DNA of 64,000 bases from the NCBI GenBank assembly GCA_022414725.1, contig CM039462.1, positions 41,567,622-41,631,621 on the forward strand, in the 5' to 3' direction. Every line of letters starts with the position of its first letter. Within the stretch, counting starts at the first letter, position 1. The DNA is from Microglena sp. YARC. Lineage: Eukaryota > Chlorophyta > Chlorophyceae > Chlamydomonadales > Chlamydomonadaceae. The notes beneath the pieces were generated by a model. It had not been told where the DNA came from and did no database searches. It saw nothing but the letters and a program-made list of their open reading frames with translations. This document shows positions 22,570 to 32,354 of this stretch, piece by piece. Position numbers and translations under genes: made by a program.

Positions 22570-23215
22570 AGTTGTCAATGCATACAACACATGTTATCAA
22601 TACATGTTTTCAATTGTTTGAGGTCGGTTGGACAAGTCTCTTTAGCCCAGTAAGACAACCCTTGAATGTGACCTACATGCATTAAATGGCACTGATGCGG
22701 ATAATAAACTGGGGCATCCTAGGTTTGTTATTAGTATTGCAAGGATAACCATGAATATAAATGGGTGTCACAGTCCAGGGGGATCCAGATGGGCTGCATG
22801 GACTTGCCCAATTTATGATAAGCATTTACAAGGCTGTTCAGGTTGTCTCATTGGGTAAGTGGATCTAAAAACTTGTTCCAAATGTTAAAGAGTTTATCAT
22901 ATAAATTTTATTATTGGAATGGCACCACCGGCCATCCACGTATCTGCATAGATACTCCCAGCTAATTTAAAAATAGTTCCAGGACTTCATAAAAGTCAGA
23001 TCCCCTCAGCCACGAGACAACGATATTTACAGTTTGGGTGCACCATAATTTGGCTCCTGTGATTGTTTAAGCCTCATCATAGGTATTGGCAGCCAACCGG
23101 ACTTGTCAAACAATATGTTGAGGTCTCCACACAATGCTGCATGAATAACTCAGGTTGCATTGGCTTGAATGCACAATTTTTAATTCCAGCACAATCTGTA
23201 CTTGTTCATTAAAGC
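22570..23215. other. Intron of the unit A AP2 copy
   Basis: No further exon or recognisable repeat is seen. Confidence 0.4.
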
Positions 23216-23222
23216 AACCTAC

Positions 23223-23360
23223 CCAAAGGCAATGGCGGCTCTGTCATATGACAACGCAGCCTCACTTTCTTCAGTGAAAGATGAAAAGACTACTTTACGA
23301 CCATGCACTAAATAGATCTGTGCCCTCCACTTGTTTTCCGCTTGATTGTACGTAACTCCC
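23223..23360 (-). CDS. Second AP2-domain exon, unit A
   Basis: A 138-nt exon with acceptor TTGCAG and donor GTAGGT. The upstream exon ends TSAFR with a split Arg codon, recreating the F/YRGV start of an AP2 domain. It contains KWRAQIYLVHGRK, then SFTEESEAALSYDRAAIAFG, the usual AP2 core with the conserved Glu-Ala and Tyr-Asp-Arg-Ala-Ala-Ile motif. It is intact here although the gene copy as a whole is damaged. Confidence 0.75.
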
Positions 23361-24720
23361 CTGCAAGTATTGGTTAACAAAATTGAAGTGACCTGATGTG
23401 ATGTTATGCGATGTGTCTGTTCTTCTAGGGCATATGAAAGATTTACAGCACTAAGTCCTGAAAAAAAGCTTGGGGCACACTTGATCTCCTTTCGATTGTA
23501 TGAAACTCCCCTGCAAGTATTGATCTACAATAATGAAGCGATGTGATGAGATGCGATGCGGTGCGGTGCTGTTTAATCAGGTTTGCTTTTTTTACTTTGT
23601 TTTGTTTGGTGTGGTGTGGTGTGTGAGGATGTGTGGTGTGCGTGGTGTGTGAATTGTGTGTGGTGTGTGATGGGTGGTGTGTGCAGTGTGTGTGCTACAC
23701 GGCAATGCACTAAATATATATCCGCCCTCCACTGGTTTTGCTTTTGTTTGCAAGCAAATCCCCAGCAATTATTGATGTTGCAAATTTGTGTGAGTGCGCG
23801 CTTGTGTGTATTTTTGTGGGGGTGGGGGAGGGGCGGGCTGCAGAGCCATATGAATACAGGGAAGGACGTGTTTGTTCAGTGTTTGGATGGGATCCTCTGG
23901 TGAGTGGTGACTGATGCGGATAAATGGATGCACATGCCAGTTAACGTGAAACCCTTTAGGATACAGGGGGGAAACGATGACAGCCATGTGATGTGTTGAA
24001 GATGGCGAATTACCTGAATGCACTTGTCTGTTTAGACTTGTTGATGGCCCTGAATTGTGCCATAACCTCTTCCAGTCCTATGCTGTCCAACTCATGTTCA
24101 TCATCCTTAGGTAAGCTGAAGTTCATTGCTGAACGACGTCCCAACTTGTACAAAATCCTTGCAAGCAGGAAACATAATACTTTTCTTAAATTGTGTGGGC
24201 ATCAGCTCTTGCTCCCATGCATGCGTGCTAAGTTAATATTGATGGTGTCATTTGTGTTGAATCCAACTGTATGGTACATCATTATATGGAAGTAAGTGTG
24301 TGTTTTTGCATACGCATGCATGGAATGTTTTATTGACATGTGAGTTGAAGTCTGTGAGTGAGAGTCGTCAGGAGGTGCTTGGCCCTGGCGGGGTGAAACG
24401 GTAAGTACACCTAGAGACAAACGCAGACTATACTTTGTTTATAAAGTAACACACGTGAGACATTTAAATCCTGAATGGGTGTACCTGTTGCAAGGCAAAT
24501 ATGTTAACTGGCTGTATAACTTTGGTGAGACAGTCTGGTATGCTTTCTATTTCATTATGGAACCACACAGAAGGTGAATGGGGCTACCTTGATTCTCAAA
24601 CATGTTGCATATTATATAAAAACCTTGAATTAGTCTTAATTTTCAAGGTTGGGCACCACACTCTCCATGTCTATTTGGATACCCATGGAACACACATGCA
24701 TTGTGAGGACAAAACCGTAC

Positions 24721-24899
24721 CTGTCTACTGCTCTAGCAGCCTCCTCTGCTGTGGAGTAACTTGATGTTGGGAGAGAGCTAACCCAAAAAATCTCGGGGAG
24801 CGCAAGTTGATTCTTTTTGTTGAGTTGCACCAGTCCCACCCATTTATTTCGGCGCGGTATAACATGTCTGAATTTCTGCAACTCCATGTCCAAAATGAT
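24721..24899 (-). CDS. First AP2-domain exon, unit A
   Basis: A 179-nt exon with acceptor CCCACAG and donor GTACGG. It reads IILDMELQKFRHVIPRRNKW to YSTAEEAARAVDR and continues in phase (split Arg codon) into the linker exon at 24014-24157. It is the same length as the homologues at 46899-47077 and 60692-60870. Confidence 0.7.
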
Positions 24900-25959
24900 C
24901 TGTGGGGGAGATAATTATACGTTAGCATCCATAGGCTGAATATAAATAGCTGCCAGCATTCATGAGGACGGCAACATTCCTGCAATTGTCACAGAATTTC
25001 AGAATTACGGAGTGCTGGCAAATATTTGCAGCATGTATGCTCCTTTCTCTGTACCGCTTGTACCAACTAGCACTACCCACTCTTCATGGCACAGGGACAA
25101 AGTGTCGGTTTGCAAAAAAATCTAGTGGGCTGCCCATGTAGGCTGTTCTAAAAGTAAGTGTGCTGCATTATAAATGCAGTATGTTGTGTTCTTAAGCGTA
25201 GTGTATTGCATTCCAAATGCCCAAAGGGGCTCCTAGGCCAGATACTTGCTGTATCTGCATTATGTTAATCCTGAGCTGATCTTCATTGTTTGAGGCTGGG
25301 CATGTCTCAGCCATTTTTGCAACCCCTGGACTGTAAAACACACACAAACATGGTCGATGTTGGACAAGTGTATTTAGCATATTAAGGGACCCCTGGACTG
25401 TAACACACATTCATTTCAATAGCCTTTATTCTGTTTAGCTACACCTGGAATGAAACACACATTCATGCTGCCACCCCACAAACTCGGTGCAACAGCCTTT
25501 ACAGCCTCTTGCCTGCACACCTGATCGCACAGCCTGCTCTCTGGATCGTCGTAACTGCCTGTCCTGCCACTTTGGCGACTTACAGTTGGAGATCTTGCCG
25601 CTGCCACGGTGCAATGCCTTGACAATTCGATTGACAAAAAGCTACCACTGTGTATATAGGCTATCACTGCAAATGAAAAGCTAATACTGCGAAACAGCAG
25701 GATGCACGGTGTAAAATACGCTGCCAAGAATGCTATGCACTTGTGAGTTGGAACGCACTGCGCGCGGATGCCTACGGGCTGCTGTCACTGTCGAACGCAG
25801 CGCGACTGACAACCCCTGCTGACAACCGAAACAACCCTCCTCGACCCACACGGGGCGCGGTGGGGGGCGGTGGGGGGGCGGTGGGGGTAGGTCAGGGGGT
25901 AGGTGGGGGCGGGTGGGGGTGTCGTAAATTTGCCTTCGAAGAAGTCGGGCCATCCGGCC

Positions 25960-26215
25960 ATAGCATGTCGAACGTTTGGAGTTCACAGGTCTGTGAGCTC
26001 GGAGTTAAGAGGTCTGTGAAAGTGGCAAGGGTTGTCGAACGTTTGGAGTTCAGTCGTTGGGGTTGGCGACGAGGATGACTGGACGTCTGGAGTTAAGGCG
26101 TTTGGGGCACTTATGTAGGAGGTCGAACGTTTGGATTTCAGAGGTTAGCGATACTTGCATGGGCTCTCGAACGTTTGAAGTTAGGAGGTCAGAGAAAGTG
26201 GCAAGCCAAGGGTTG
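25960..26215 (+). repeat. TCGAACGTTTGGAGTT repeat cluster
   Basis: TCGAACGTTTGRAGTT occurs at about 25968, 26034, 26131, 26166 and 26215 with variable spacers containing GAGGTCTGTGAAAGTGGCAA. It is a degenerate tandem repeat. Confidence 0.6.
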
Positions 26216-26490
26216 TCGAACGCGACAGATGCATCTGTTGGCTGCCAATCTCTGGTTCGATTCGCCCACTTTTTTTTCACCAGAGAATCCTGGACAATTC
26301 GGAACGATGTTTTATTGCCGGCCATTCGTGCCTTCGCCGGAAATGCCCATTCGAGACTTCGCATCTACCTACCTAGAGTGGTAGAATACGGTATCTATTT
26401 TGGCACTTCTCCGCACTTCTGCACAAATTTAGTTTTACGTACCAGTACTCATTTAATTGGGGCTCGTATTCAGTGGCATCTCAGATCCAA
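26216..26490 (+). repeat. Dispersed SINE-like repeat, copy 2 of 2
   Basis: B-box-like GGTTCGATTCGCCCAC, then AGAATCCTGGACAATTC and GTAGAATACGGTATCTATTT. It is collinear with 7126-7400. Confidence 0.5.
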
Positions 26491-27099
26491 TGTGAACCCG
26501 CCATTCTAATAACTCGACATCCAGAATTTCACAACAATTTCTGAATAAAGTTGAGAAGAACTCAATACCAAAGCATTGAGATCGCTGTCACGGCTGTATG
26601 CGTGCTCCTAAGGATAGGTATGTTACCACTGCAATTTTGCAATCACACCCCCATTGCTGCATTTTCCACAACCAAGTTGGGGAGGGTGTAGAGGTATCAT
26701 CAACCTGGGTGACCTATATCTGCCAGGTGTGAATGATCAAATATGGGCATGGAGGAGGATTGAGAGGACCCTCCAATAAAGCATACATAGCTTATATGCT
26801 TACTTTCTTGTACTCTTTGCTTCTTTGACTTGGACCTGCCTTTTGAGTGTCTACCTCCATACGATTGCGTTTTGTACCCATCATGAGTGTGGTGTAGTAG
26901 TGTTTATACTACCCAGATTTGCTCCACTTGCAGACGGTGATCAGCCGGAAGGCTGATAGACCATGCAATAAATTCAATTCAATTTGCTTTTTGGTTGAAA
27001 AATGGTTTGCCTGTCTATGACAATCCAATTAAATGTAGTGGTTTGGGACTTGGAGAAGCTGGTTGAATATAGAAAAAAGCTGGTGTGTATACCTGCATG
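26491..27099. other. Intergenic DNA ending in an R3 repeat half
   Basis: No supported gene. The right end (from about 27040) matches the R3 repeat (compare 50777-50830) and forms the left flank of element 2. Confidence 0.4.
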
Positions 27100-27104
27100 T
27101 ATGT

Positions 27105-27351
27105 TGTGAATTTCCGGAGTATGTGCAGAGCACAGAGACGAGGGGAAGACAGTAAGGATAAGATCTTTACAGTTAGATAAGCATTCGATCAATGCGCTAG
27201 GAGGAAGTACTGAGATGGCGCGGCACCTCAGGGTACCGGCGTCAGAGTCCGTGCCATAGCTGGCAGCGGCATCGCAGTACAGTGCAGCAGGGAGGTAGTC
27301 CTGTGCACTCTAAGTCACTCTAGGTGAGCCGGTGAAACCCGGTGAATAACA
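27105..27351 (-). repeat. 3' LTR of element 2
   Basis: 247 bp beginning TGTGAATTTCC and ending GGTGAATAACA on the plus strand. It is identical to the other LTR except A versus G in GAAGAC(A/G)GTAAGG. Confidence 0.92.
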
Positions 27352-27762
27352 TCCCCCCCAATTCCTGGTATTCTTCATATTGGAGAATTCCGGGAATTAG
27401 AGGAGTTTAAAAGAAAACTAGAGGGACTTCAAATATTCATAAGCAGCTTATGCTTTGAATGATAAAACTTGGACTTACTGGTAGACTGGCTTAATAGGGC
27501 AGGCAGAAAAGGGGCTCAGGTGTAAAGAGTGATGATTCAAGAATATCCTGTTGGATAGGATCTCTGTGCAGGTCTAAACTAAAATAGAAGAAAGCAGTCA
27601 GCCAAGATGCAATCAATTAATTTATAGGAGAACGGATCTTGGATCTGTCAGGGAAGCTAGAATCTAGGTGTGACTGGTGGGAAGTCAAAATCTAGGAAAC
27701 TATAGGAGATCAGATATAAACTATCAATTTATCAGCTGCTGGCTGGCTACTAACTCAGGTGT

Positions 27763-27945
27763 TCAGGTGTCATCAACTGGGTATGGGATCTGGTAGAACC
27801 CATCTCTTTTTAGCCTAGTTGTGATGGCCTGGTGCAGGTCATCCCAAAGATCAGCTGTAGGGTCAGAGTGGAAGGCAGGAGGGCAGAAGTTGAGGATGAA
27901 ACAGTCTTGCTGGTTCCAGGGCATTATGGCATCATCAACATACAT
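27763..27945 (-). CDS. End of the unknown C-terminal domain of element 2
   Basis: It begins MYVDDAIMPWNQQDCFILNF and contains DPTADLWDDLHQAITTRLKR before a stop. It corresponds to VKAFYFANSSVVDETLAVRF and DLRTVLDAYQLAVASRMVRR of element 1. The YVDD is coincidental: no other RT motif surrounds it. A 4-bp TATG duplication at about 27945 separates it from the upstream frame. Confidence 0.5.
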   Translation of the reverse strand: MYVDDAIMPWNQQDCFILNFCPPAFHSDPTADLWDDLHQAITTRLKRDGFYQIPYPVDDT

Positions 27946-28057
27946 AGATCAGGATAGGACTGGGCTCTTCATCTGTCCTGATCTGATGGGACTGCATGAG
28001 GAGTCCTGGCTGCCTGTGGGCTGCATTGCAGTAGGCACTGACCATGGCTGCCTGTAG

Positions 28058-29527
28058 TCAGATGGTCCACTTCAATCTACCTTTCATGCTGGCTGAACAG
28101 GTGTCATACTTATATATGAGGGTGGCCAGAAGCTTAGAGTGGATGTGGATAGGAGAAATGACAGAGGCAGGGTTAGTGGGCATATCCTGTTCTCTCCAGA
28201 TTTGGTTTGGAAGGGACCTCAGGTGCCTGTACCTTGCATAGAAATCGTGGATCAAGGAGTACAAGGGGACCCTGAGCATGTTGACTATGCAGGGTGGGGT
28301 GGGCAATAGCACCATGTGATCTAATATTTCCATCAGTTCCCCCAGGGGGTAGTATCCCTCCCGGTGGTTCTCAAGTGTGTAACTGACAACAGACATGTGG
28401 GCATTGTTCTGTATGTCAGCTTGGGAACCTGGCTCTGAGGTGGTAGGTGTGCTACCCGGGGAGAAGTCTGTGATGCCAATGGGGACCATGGTCTGGAGAA
28501 GTATGTCTTCTTTGAACAGGGTCAGCTCTGTAGGTGGATCTACTGGTGGCTCTGCTGGTGGCTCTACTGGTGGCACAACTGGTGGCTTTACTGGTGGCTC
28601 TACTGGTGGCTCTACTGGTGGCTCAATTGGTGTCACAACTGCCTGCTGGCTGGCTACAGATGGGTACCTTTTCTTATAGATCTCCATCATTGATGCTTTC
28701 ATGTGGGCCAGCTGTTTAGCAACATCTATGTCATCATCATCCTGGCTACTGCTAGGGACACTATCTGGCATGGTCTCTACATATCCTGCTTCTCTGTGGC
28801 AGTCTGACCAGTACAGGTAGTCTGGGGAAGGCTCACCATTGGATTTCTTCTGGTACTTGACAGTGGCAGGGGCTCTATGCTCAGAGGGTGCTGGAGGCAC
28901 TGGTACAGGAGGACCTGTTGGCTTGGGCATGAGAAGGGGGTCCAGGGGTGGTTTATAGGCCAGGTCTGTGCCTGGTGAGGGGCACTGCCGTGAGAAATGT
29001 CCAAATCCATCACAGTTCCAGCATGTCATATCTGGTTTTCTGTGGTCTCTCTTCCTGGTATGGTGGGAGGAGGCTGGGATAGGGCTTGTAGGAAGAGACT
29101 GTGCAGGGCCAGCAGAAGGAGAAGGTGGAGGTGGAGAAGAGACAGGAGCTGGTTGAGGTGGTGGATAGGGAGGAGGAGGAGCAGGGGCTGGCGGTGACGA
29201 TGGAGGAGGGGGAGGAGGAGTGGGTGATACCAGGTCATGTAGGCGGTCTGCAGATGCCTTGAACCGTTGAGTCCACTTAGCTCGTCCTGCCGAGCATAAA
29301 TGGTGTACCATGACGTTAGGGTTCAGGTACCATGGGTCAACTGGGCTGTCGTGATCTGGATGATCAGTAGGCTTAGGGTAGAATACATATGTAGCATACA
29401 CTCCCCCCTTGACACTGCTGTGGCAGATCAGGACAGGCTGGAGTGACGGTCCAGGCTCATCGTCTTCTTGGAAGGGGAGGGCATAGGGTAGCCTGGCAGT
29501 CATCCAAAGAAATGGTAAGAGCATCAT
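28058..29527 (-). CDS. Proline-rich, zinc-knuckle and unknown-domain protein of element 2 (489 aa)
   Basis: Residues 30-100 include GGVYATYVFYPKPTDHPD, related to LGVYAT in element 1. A Pro-rich stretch follows, then a classic CCHC knuckle, CWNCDGFGHFSRQC (about residues 172-185). An EPPVEPPV repeat and a conserved C-terminal part follow (REGYYPLGELMEILDHMVLL; HLRSLPNQIWREQDMP). The last part aligns with HIRAPDNPRAWHNARVAIP in element 1. The frame stops at TGA, but homologous sequence continues in other frames to about 27763 (NFCPPAFHSDPTADLWDDLH). A zinc knuckle after the protease is unusual. The C-terminal domain is not recognised. Confidence 0.6.
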   Translation of the reverse strand: MMLLPFLWMTARLPYALPFQEDDEPGPSLQPVLICHSSVKGGVYATYVFYPKPTDHPDHDSPVDPWYLNPNVMVHHLCSAGRAKWTQRFKASADRLHDLVSPTPPPPPPSSPPAPAPPPPYPPPQPAPVSSPPPPSPSAGPAQSLPTSPIPASSHHTRKRDHRKPDMTCWNCDGFGHFSRQCPSPGTDLAYKPPLDPLLMPKPTGPPVPVPPAPSEHRAPATVKYQKKSNGEPSPDYLYWSDCHREAGYVETMPDSVPSSSQDDDDIDVAKQLAHMKASMMEIYKKRYPSVASQQAVVTPIEPPVEPPVEPPVKPPVVPPVEPPAEPPVDPPTELTLFKEDILLQTMVPIGITDFSPGSTPTTSEPGSQADIQNNAHMSVVSYTLENHREGYYPLGELMEILDHMVLLPTPPCIVNMLRVPLYSLIHDFYARYRHLRSLPNQIWREQDMPTNPASVISPIHIHSKLLATLIYKYDTCSASMKGRLKWTI

Positions 29528-30100
29528 CTTGTCTCAGCATAGCTGGGATGCTTATGAGTTGCATTGGAATGCCAGTGTGTGGGATAATGAGTGGCATGGG
29601 GTTACTATCAATGGGGCATATATGGACATCCTTGAGGGTCAGGACCAGGCCATTCTTTGCTTGGACAACAGCTGTGCCTGTGGAGGAGCACATACGTGGA
29701 TGGGGATGTCCTGGGAAGAATACTGGTACTGGAGGATAGAGAGGTGTGATTCTGATGAGTGCATGTTTGTTGTAGGTAAGATGGTGGATGGTATCAGAAC
29801 TGAGTACCCAGTCATGTGCCATGGGTTGGGAGGGATAGTAACACATAAACGCAGTGCCGGATGGGTGCTCAGGGGTATCCGGATCAGAAGTTGCATCTTC
29901 TTGGTCCCCACTACTGTGGGTATTCTGCAAAGTGGGGGAGTTTCCTATCTCTGAGACAGTGTGAAGGACAGGGTCAGCATCAGGAGTAGGATCTTGGTCT
30001 CGTTGGTCCTCACTACTGTGGGTGTTCTGCAGAGTGGGGGAGTTTCCTATCTCTGAGGCAGTGTGAGGGACAGGGTCATTAGCAGGATAGGGCAGGATAC
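29457..30100 (-). CDS. Protease-like segment of element 2 with altered active site
   Basis: An open frame with a 33-residue tandem duplication (99 bp; HTVSEIGNSPTLQNTHSS) followed by HDWVLSSDTIHHLTYNKHAL, a gap, then LTLKDVHICPIDSN and a Leu/Ile-rich end. The spacing and wording match copia-type proteases (WxxDSGAxxHMT ... LKDVLYVP). Where Asp-Ser-Gly should be, it reads Ser-Ser-Asp, so the catalytic aspartate is displaced or lost. No start codon is needed if it is part of a polyprotein. It is followed, after a frame change near 29.5 kb, by the zinc-knuckle frame. Confidence 0.5.
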
Positions 30101-30325
30101 CATACTGGAGATCTTACTTTCAATCATGGCGTCCCGCTCTTTTATCATGTCCTCTTTCCACTCTGGATACCATCCAGGCAGATGGGCATCCGGGTGGACA
30201 GGGGGCACCGGAGGTGCAGCAGATGCCTGGTCTTTGGGTTGATCAGACATCCCAGCAGGGTTATCCTCGCCAATCCAGAATTCCTTGCCCGCTGATGAGG
30301 GGATGCCAGTCGCAGTCGGCTGGTC

Positions 30326-30540
30326 TTTTTTTTTTTTTTTTTTTTTTTTAGTTGTGAAAGGACTTTCACCCCAGGAGGTGGGTCTCCCGACACAAACCAG
30401 CGACACGGAGGATTCAGTTCGAATGGTGGTGCCACTCCTACAATATGCAAAGTAGGCGCACTAAGGGTTGGTGAGAGATACCAACCCACGACCAAACGAA
30501 CATTCACCACTACCCCTGTTGACCACGGCAGACAAGCTCC
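30326..30540 (-). mobile_element. Poly(A) retroposon (SINE-like) nested in element 2
   Basis: On the minus strand it contains GGGGTAGTGGTGAATGTTCG and GGGTTGGTATCTC (weak A and B boxes), then GAGTGGCACCACCATTCGAA, TGAATCCTCCGTGTCGCTGG and CCTTTCACAACT followed by about 22 A. The 3' 115 bp recur at 50985-51079. It interrupts the Gag region of element 2, so it is younger than that element. Confidence 0.65.
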
Positions 30541-30552
30541 CTGCCATGGTCG

Positions 30553-31289
30553 TTAGAGGCGGTCTGTTGGGATCGGCCTGGACGGGCCTGGAGGAGGATG
30601 AGGTTGCTCTTTGTAGCGACCCTCTTGGATGTCCTTGAACCAGTTGGGATCCTTCTCCAGTATTTTCTCCGCGCTCTTGCGGAGTTGAGCCTTGAGTTTG
30701 GCGTCGTCCAGGGGGCAGAGGGCAAGAGGATCATTGGGACACAGCGGCATCTTGGGTGGTGGTGGTGGAGCATCCACGAATGGCGGTGGAGGTGGCGCAT
30801 TCCGCTCAGATGGAGACCTGGATGCTCTGCGGACGGGAAGTGCTGCATTGCGATGGATGGAGTGGCGGGAGAAGTTCAGGGATTTGAGAGTTGTGGGGAT
30901 TAGAGTTTGGATAGGGGGATCTAGCATGAACCCTGATCCATACTCGGTTCTCAGGTAACGCAAGGCAGACGCCGCATTGTTAGTGCGGTCTCGAAGAAAA
31001 GCAGCTATGGATGATTGAACTGAGTCGCAAATGTGTTCCATAGCAATAAAGTTGCTGATTGCAGTGATTCTACTATCAGGCGAGGTAAGGTAGTGCATGC
31101 CGTCTGTCGGCTCTGATAGCGGAATGAAACTCTGTCTCCAACAAGCACCGAGTGCATGCAGATGTTGTCCAGCATAGGGCTGGTCATGTCCTTGTACCAG
31201 GTTGCAAAGGTGTCAAGCGTGCCCTTACCGTCGAACTTGGGGTAGTGTGGCATGTCCATAGCGATGCTTCGGCGCAAGGCAAAACACAA
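30553..31289 (-). CDS. Gag-like region of element 2
   Basis: Two overlapping frames that appear to join near 31.12 kb. The first has MDMPHYPKFDGKGTLDTFAT then WYKDMTSPMLDNICMHSVLV, a typical Gag N-terminus. The second has DGMHYLTSPDSRI, IAMEHICDSVQSSIAAFL and LRYLRTEYGSG, a helical capsid-like region, then a Pro-rich tail. The sequence is cut by the nested retroposon at about 30326-30540 and resumes at 30322 (TGIPSSAGKEFWIGEDNPAG). A one-base shift separates the two frames. Confidence 0.55.
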
Positions 31290-31802
31290 GTTGGGGAAAA
31301 TACGGGATTAGGGAGTAGGAGATCTGAGGATGATAAAACTCGAGATCTGGGGTACGTGTATATGAGGGGGAAGGGGAAGGTGGAGGTTGCAAGCAACGGG
31401 GTGGGTTTGGGGAGGGTTTGGGAGGGGGAAGAGTTGGTTGTGGAGGCCAACTGGGGAGAGATCTTGATAGATGATAGGTCAGGTGGTTGAGAGGTGGCTG
31501 AGATTGCTTACGCAACGGGACGTGGGAGATGGGAAGGGGGTGGTGGGGGCGCAGTGGTGGTGGAGATGGTTGTCAGTGGGGGGCGTGCTGGACGACAGCT
31601 TGAGGCTCAATGGAGCAGGATCAATCCGGATACGCGGATGATATACCGCACAAGAGTGGTGTCCCAGCGGGGAGGTTCTTGTCGGGTGGAGAGCCTTACT
31701 CGATCCTTTCAATTGATCCGCTCCGCACGACAACAATCAAAATGTCCTTCAGCTCGGAATACCGTCAAGCAAGGACAATCTAAAGCGAATGGGACCGTAA
31801 CC

Positions 31803-32049
31803 TGTGAATTTCCGGAGTATGTGCAGAGCACAGAGACGAGGGGAAGACGGTAAGGATAAGATCTTTACAGTTAGATAAGCATTCGATCAATGCGCTAGGA
31901 GGAAGTACTGAGATGGCGCGGCACCTCAGGGTACCGGCGTCAGAGTCCGTGCCATAGCTGGCAGCGGCATCGCAGTACAGTGCAGCAGGGAGGTAGTCCT
32001 GTGCACTCTAAGTCACTCTAGGTGAGCCGGTGAAACCCGGTGAATAACA
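31803..32049 (-). repeat. 5' LTR of element 2
   Basis: The second 247-bp LTR, with one mismatch to 27105-27351. Element genes read away from it on the minus strand, with the putative primer site at 31788-31802. Confidence 0.92.
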
Positions 32050-32054
32050 TATGT

Positions 32055-32350
32055 TACACTTCAAGGGTAGCCATATAGGCTGGAGGGAATCCCCCAACCG
32101 TATGTAAAGGTGTGAGGAATAGGGCGGGGGATACCCTAGCTCTGCACTGCAGACAACCAAGCATAGCAATTGTGACGCTAGGGTTTACACCTGCACACCA
32201 AGTTTTAGATGTGGGCTAAGTTTGCTAAGTTACCAAATACTGATAACTAGGAAAGCTTAATGCGCTTGTTTAAGCAAGTCATGAGTCATTGAGCTGGAGT
32301 GCGATTAAATGGCTCCAGCCTACCTTGAGGCTGTTCACTAGGGTACTTCA
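32055..32350 (+). repeat. R3 repeat, right half, interrupted by element 2
   Basis: GGGTAGCCATATAGGCTGGA and GGGGGATACCCTAGCTCTGC match R3 copies at 14230 and 50840. The left half lies at about 27040-27104. Confidence 0.65.
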
Positions 32351-32354
32351 AACT

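Larger units (their letters stand above)
21630..25727 (-). pseudogene. Unit A copy of the double AP2-domain gene, 3'-truncated
   Basis: Exons by homology to unit B: N-terminal exon ending at 25513, 25064-25142 (AYMGSPLDFF, one-base shift), 24721-24899 (first AP2, NKWVGLVQLNKK and EEAARAVDR), 24014-24157 (ILYKLGRRSAMNFSLPKDDE, linker), 23223-23360 (second AP2, GVTYNQAENKWRAQIYLVHG and DRAAIAFG), 22101-22284 (RPDSELNFTDKRAESESL) and from 21700 (AVERL then TAA at 21683-21685). The AP2 exons are open and phase-compatible: 179, 144, 138 and 184 nt. The last exon lacks the 18-residue repeat of unit B and breaks off before sequence of the bromodomain-gene copy. It may be a recent pseudogene or a truncated gene. 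The AP2 fold would bind DNA. Confidence 0.6.
27105..32049 (-). mobile_element. Element 2: complete young LTR retrotransposon, apparently without RT or integrase
   Basis: Two 247-bp LTRs (27105-27351, 31803-32049) differ at one position and end TG...CA. They are flanked by the 5-bp target duplication TATGT (27100-27104, 32050-32054). Joining the flanks restores an R3 repeat. On the minus strand, directly after the 5' LTR is GGTTACGGTCCCATT, resembling the internal initiator-tRNA primer site used by copia-type elements. GGGGGGGA precedes the 3' LTR as a polypurine tract. The 4.45-kb interior encodes Gag-like protein, a copia-style protease region, a proline-rich zinc-knuckle segment and the unknown domain shared with element 1. 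I find no RT or integrase motif, so mobility would need help in trans. A poly(A) retroposon sits inside. Confidence 0.88.

Noticed and set aside
27930..27950. YVDD as the catalytic motif of a reverse transcriptase in element 2
   Set aside because: No other RT block precedes or follows it, and the sequence aligns with the non-RT domain of element 1.
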